From Gammaproteobacteria bacterium (GTDB taxonomy: Bacteria; Pseudomonadota; Gammaproteobacteria; Pseudomonadales; UBA7434), in assembly GCA_024280785.1 (NCBI GenBank), contig JAJRPK010000302.1:1-7233 (forward strand): a stretch of DNA of 7,233 bases. The letters are read 5' to 3'. Positions 5,733-7,233 of this stretch are shown here, one piece after another. Each line of letters begins with the position of its first letter. Positions within the stretch are counted from its first letter, which is position 1. The notes beneath the pieces were generated by a model. The model was given only the letters and a program-made list of their open reading frames with translations, searched no databases and had not been told where the DNA came from. Made by a program: the position numbers and the translations under genes.

Positions 5733-5984
5733 ATGGCTAGAATTACTGTAGAAGATTGTTTAGATCACGTTGATAATCGTTTTGAGCTAGTCATGGTTGC
5801 TAGTAAGCGTGCACGGCAGATTGCAATTGAAGGAAAGGACCCTTTGGTTGAGCCGGGCGATGACAAGCCAACGGTTATCGCTCTGCGTGAAATCGAGCAA
5901 GGATTGATTGATCCAAAAAATATGGATGCAGAGGAAAAAATGGATGATTTGACCGAAGAGCTTGCTGCTGAATTTGGTATTTAA
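5733..5984 (+). CDS. rpoZ: RNA polymerase omega subunit
   Basis: Small subunit that wraps the beta-prime C-terminal region, assists RNA polymerase assembly and, in E. coli, contributes its N-terminal MAR residues to ppGpp binding site 1. The 83-residue protein keeps MARITVEDCL (1-10), the core NRFELVMVASKRARQ (15-29), and DKPTVIALREIEQGLI (44-59). MAR is intact, so site 1 is probably functional. The tail after residue 60 is short and acidic (EEKMDDLTEELAAE) and ends about eight residues before that of the E. coli protein (91 aa); this region varies within the family. The start is fixed by the MAR motif. The SD is weak and distant: AGG at 5718-5720, twelve bases before ATG. spoT follows after 63 bases with no terminator seen, so the two are probably one transcript. 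Confidence 0.97.
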   Translation: MARITVEDCLDHVDNRFELVMVASKRARQIAIEGKDPLVEPGDDKPTVIALREIEQGLIDPKNMDAEEKMDDLTEELAAEFGI

Positions 5985-6047
5985 TTGATCATCTAAATTG
6001 TTAGCGCCCTATCTTAAGCGTCGGACACCGTTTATATTAAAGTTATT

Positions 6048-7233
6048 ATGGCGGTAACGATAAATGAACTGACTCAAAAGCTCAGTACCTATTTGGATGC
6101 AGACCAAGTTTCACTGGTCCGCGACGCCTATTTTTATGCTGAGCATGCCCATTCTGGTCAGACCCGCCGTTCTGGCGAACCCTATGTTACCCACCCTCTC
6201 GCCGTTGCCAATATTTTGGCTGATATGCACATGGATCATCAAAGCCTGGCTGCTGCGATGTTGCACGATGTTATTGAAGATACTATTGCGAGCAAAGAAG
6301 ACCTTAGCGAACATTTTGGGGTGACGGTCGCGGAATTAGTTGATGGCGTTAGTAAGCTCACTCAGTTTGAATTTCAGTCACCGGCAGAAAAACAAGCCGA
6401 AAACTTTCAAAAAATGGCGATGGCGATGGCTCGTGACTTGCGAGTTATTTTAGTCAAGCTTGCCGACCGTCTGCATAACATGCGAACTCTTGATGTATTG
6501 GGCGCTGAAAAACGTCGTCGTATAGCCCAAGAAACTTTAGAAATATATGCCCCGATTGCTAACCGATTGGGTATGAACGATGTACGTATTGAGTTCGAAG
6601 ACCTGGGCTTTGCAACCCTCTACCCAATGAGGGCAAAACGTATCAAGGCGGCCATAGCTTCGGTTCGTGGTCATCGTAAAGAATTAGTGGCCAATATTGA
6701 AAAGCAGTTGGCTGATCAGTTGGTTGAAGATGGCGTGCCAGCAGGCGTTATCGGAAGAGAAAAACACCTGTACGGAATTTATCGTAAAATGCGCAGCAAG
6801 CGACGCTCTTTTACAGAAATCATGGATGTCTTTGCATTTCGAATTATTGTTAATTCAGTTGACGACTGTTATCGAACGTTAGGATCAGTGCATAATCTTT
6901 ACAAGCCGCGGCCAGGACATTTTAAGGATTATATTGCCATCCCTAAAGCAAATGGTTATCAATCATTGCACACAGTTCTGTTTGGCATGCACGGTGTGCC
7001 TATTGAAATTCAGATTCGCACTGAAGAGATGGAGCAGATGGCTAACAATGGCATAGCGGCGCATTGGCTCTACAAAGACAACGATCAGGATTCGGCAGTA
7101 GGAAGCCACAATCGGGCGCGGCAATGGGTTCAAGGTTTGTTGGAGTTGCAGCAAAATGCAGGTAATTCATTAGAGTTTGTTGAAAATGTCAAAATCGATT
7201 TATTTCCTGAGGAGGTCTATATTTTTACTCCTA
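6048..7233 (+). CDS. spoT: Bifunctional (p)ppGpp synthetase/hydrolase SpoT, 3' end outside window
   Basis: RelA/SpoT-family enzyme that degrades and, in bifunctional members, makes the alarmone ppGpp. The frame is open from ATG to the window edge, 395 complete codons of about 700. The N-terminal hydrolase domain has SGEPYVTHPLAVA (42-54), HDVIEDT (73-79) with the metal-binding HD pair, and ADRLHNMRTLD further on. The synthetase domain has GREKHLYGIYRKM (236-248), MDVFAFRIIV with Asp260 (259-268), IPKANGYQSLHT, and EIQIRT with Glu320. The RXKD motif that marks bifunctional enzymes reads HFKD at 291-294. The sequence stops as the TGS domain begins (VYIFTP). The start is supported by the family N-terminus and by an in-frame stop at 6015-6017 with no other start codon between. 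The SD (TTAAAG) is weak, consistent with translation coupled to or lower than rpoZ. Confidence 0.97.
   Translation, partial: MAVTINELTQKLSTYLDADQVSLVRDAYFYAEHAHSGQTRRSGEPYVTHPLAVANILADMHMDHQSLAAAMLHDVIEDTIASKEDLSEHFGVTVAELVDGVSKLTQFEFQSPAEKQAENFQKMAMAMARDLRVILVKLADRLHNMRTLDVLGAEKRRRIAQETLEIYAPIANRLGMNDVRIEFEDLGFATLYPMRAKRIKAAIASVRGHRKELVANIEKQLADQLVEDGVPAGVIGREKHLYGIYRKMRSKRRSFTEIMDVFAFRIIVNSVDDCYRTLGSVHNLYKPRPGHFKDYIAIPKANGYQSLHTVLFGMHGVPIEIQIRTEEMEQMANNGIAAHWLYKDNDQDSAVGSHNRARQWVQGLLELQQNAGNSLEFVENVKIDLFPEEVYIFTP

Noticed and set aside
6097..6324. 75-codon plus-strand ORF in another frame near the start of spoT
   Set aside because: The frame from 6048 encodes an uninterrupted SpoT hydrolase domain across the same bases, so this is an out-of-frame reading.

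Overview
The window looks like a chromosomal core region of a gammaproteobacterium with moderate GC, roughly mid-40s percent by eye. The gene order pyrE / crc / rph / yicC / gmk / rpoZ / spoT is the one known from Pseudomonas and its relatives. A Crc-type protein next to pyrE points to the Pseudomonadales/Cellvibrionales side rather than to enterics. The lower GC suggests a marine Cellvibrionales-like organism, but that placement is an inference from memory of gene order and protein similarity. No mobile element, CRISPR array, tRNA or rRNA gene was seen.

Layout. The first 74 bases hold only flank and a weak hairpin. pyrE (minus strand, 75-755) makes orotate phosphoribosyltransferase. A 306-base divergent intergenic region (756-1061) holds a TATAAT box for pyrE with a perfect palindrome just downstream of it. 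crc (plus, 1062-1853) is an exonuclease III-fold protein whose catalytic residues are mostly lost. It converges with rph (minus, 1961-2683, RNase PH) across a 107-base gap with several inverted repeats. A second divergent region (2684-2942) separates rph from yicC (plus, 2943-3824). From yicC onward everything is on the plus strand: a family-25-type glycosyltransferase (4005-4868), gmk (4918-5556), rpoZ (5733-5984) and the first 395 codons of spoT (6048 to the window edge). spoT has no stop codon in the window and is easy to miss for that reason.

How the genes fit together. PyrE feeds UMP synthesis. RNase PH trims tRNA 3' ends, and YicC is an RNA-degradation protein. Crc is expected to act with Hfq in post-transcriptional carbon catabolite repression. 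Gmk makes GDP from GMP, RpoZ carries part of a ppGpp binding site on RNA polymerase, and SpoT makes and degrades ppGpp, so the right half is a guanine-nucleotide/stringent-response block. The likely rpoZ-spoT promoter has a GC-rich discriminator, the type associated with ppGpp control, which would allow feedback.

What stands out is modest. A glycosyltransferase gene sits inside the otherwise conserved yicC-gmk junction. The Crc homologue lacks even the Asn at position 7. SpoT has His in place of the first Arg of the RXKD synthetase motif. Several intergenic inverted repeats are well formed. I did not find evidence for an entirely new multi-gene system.
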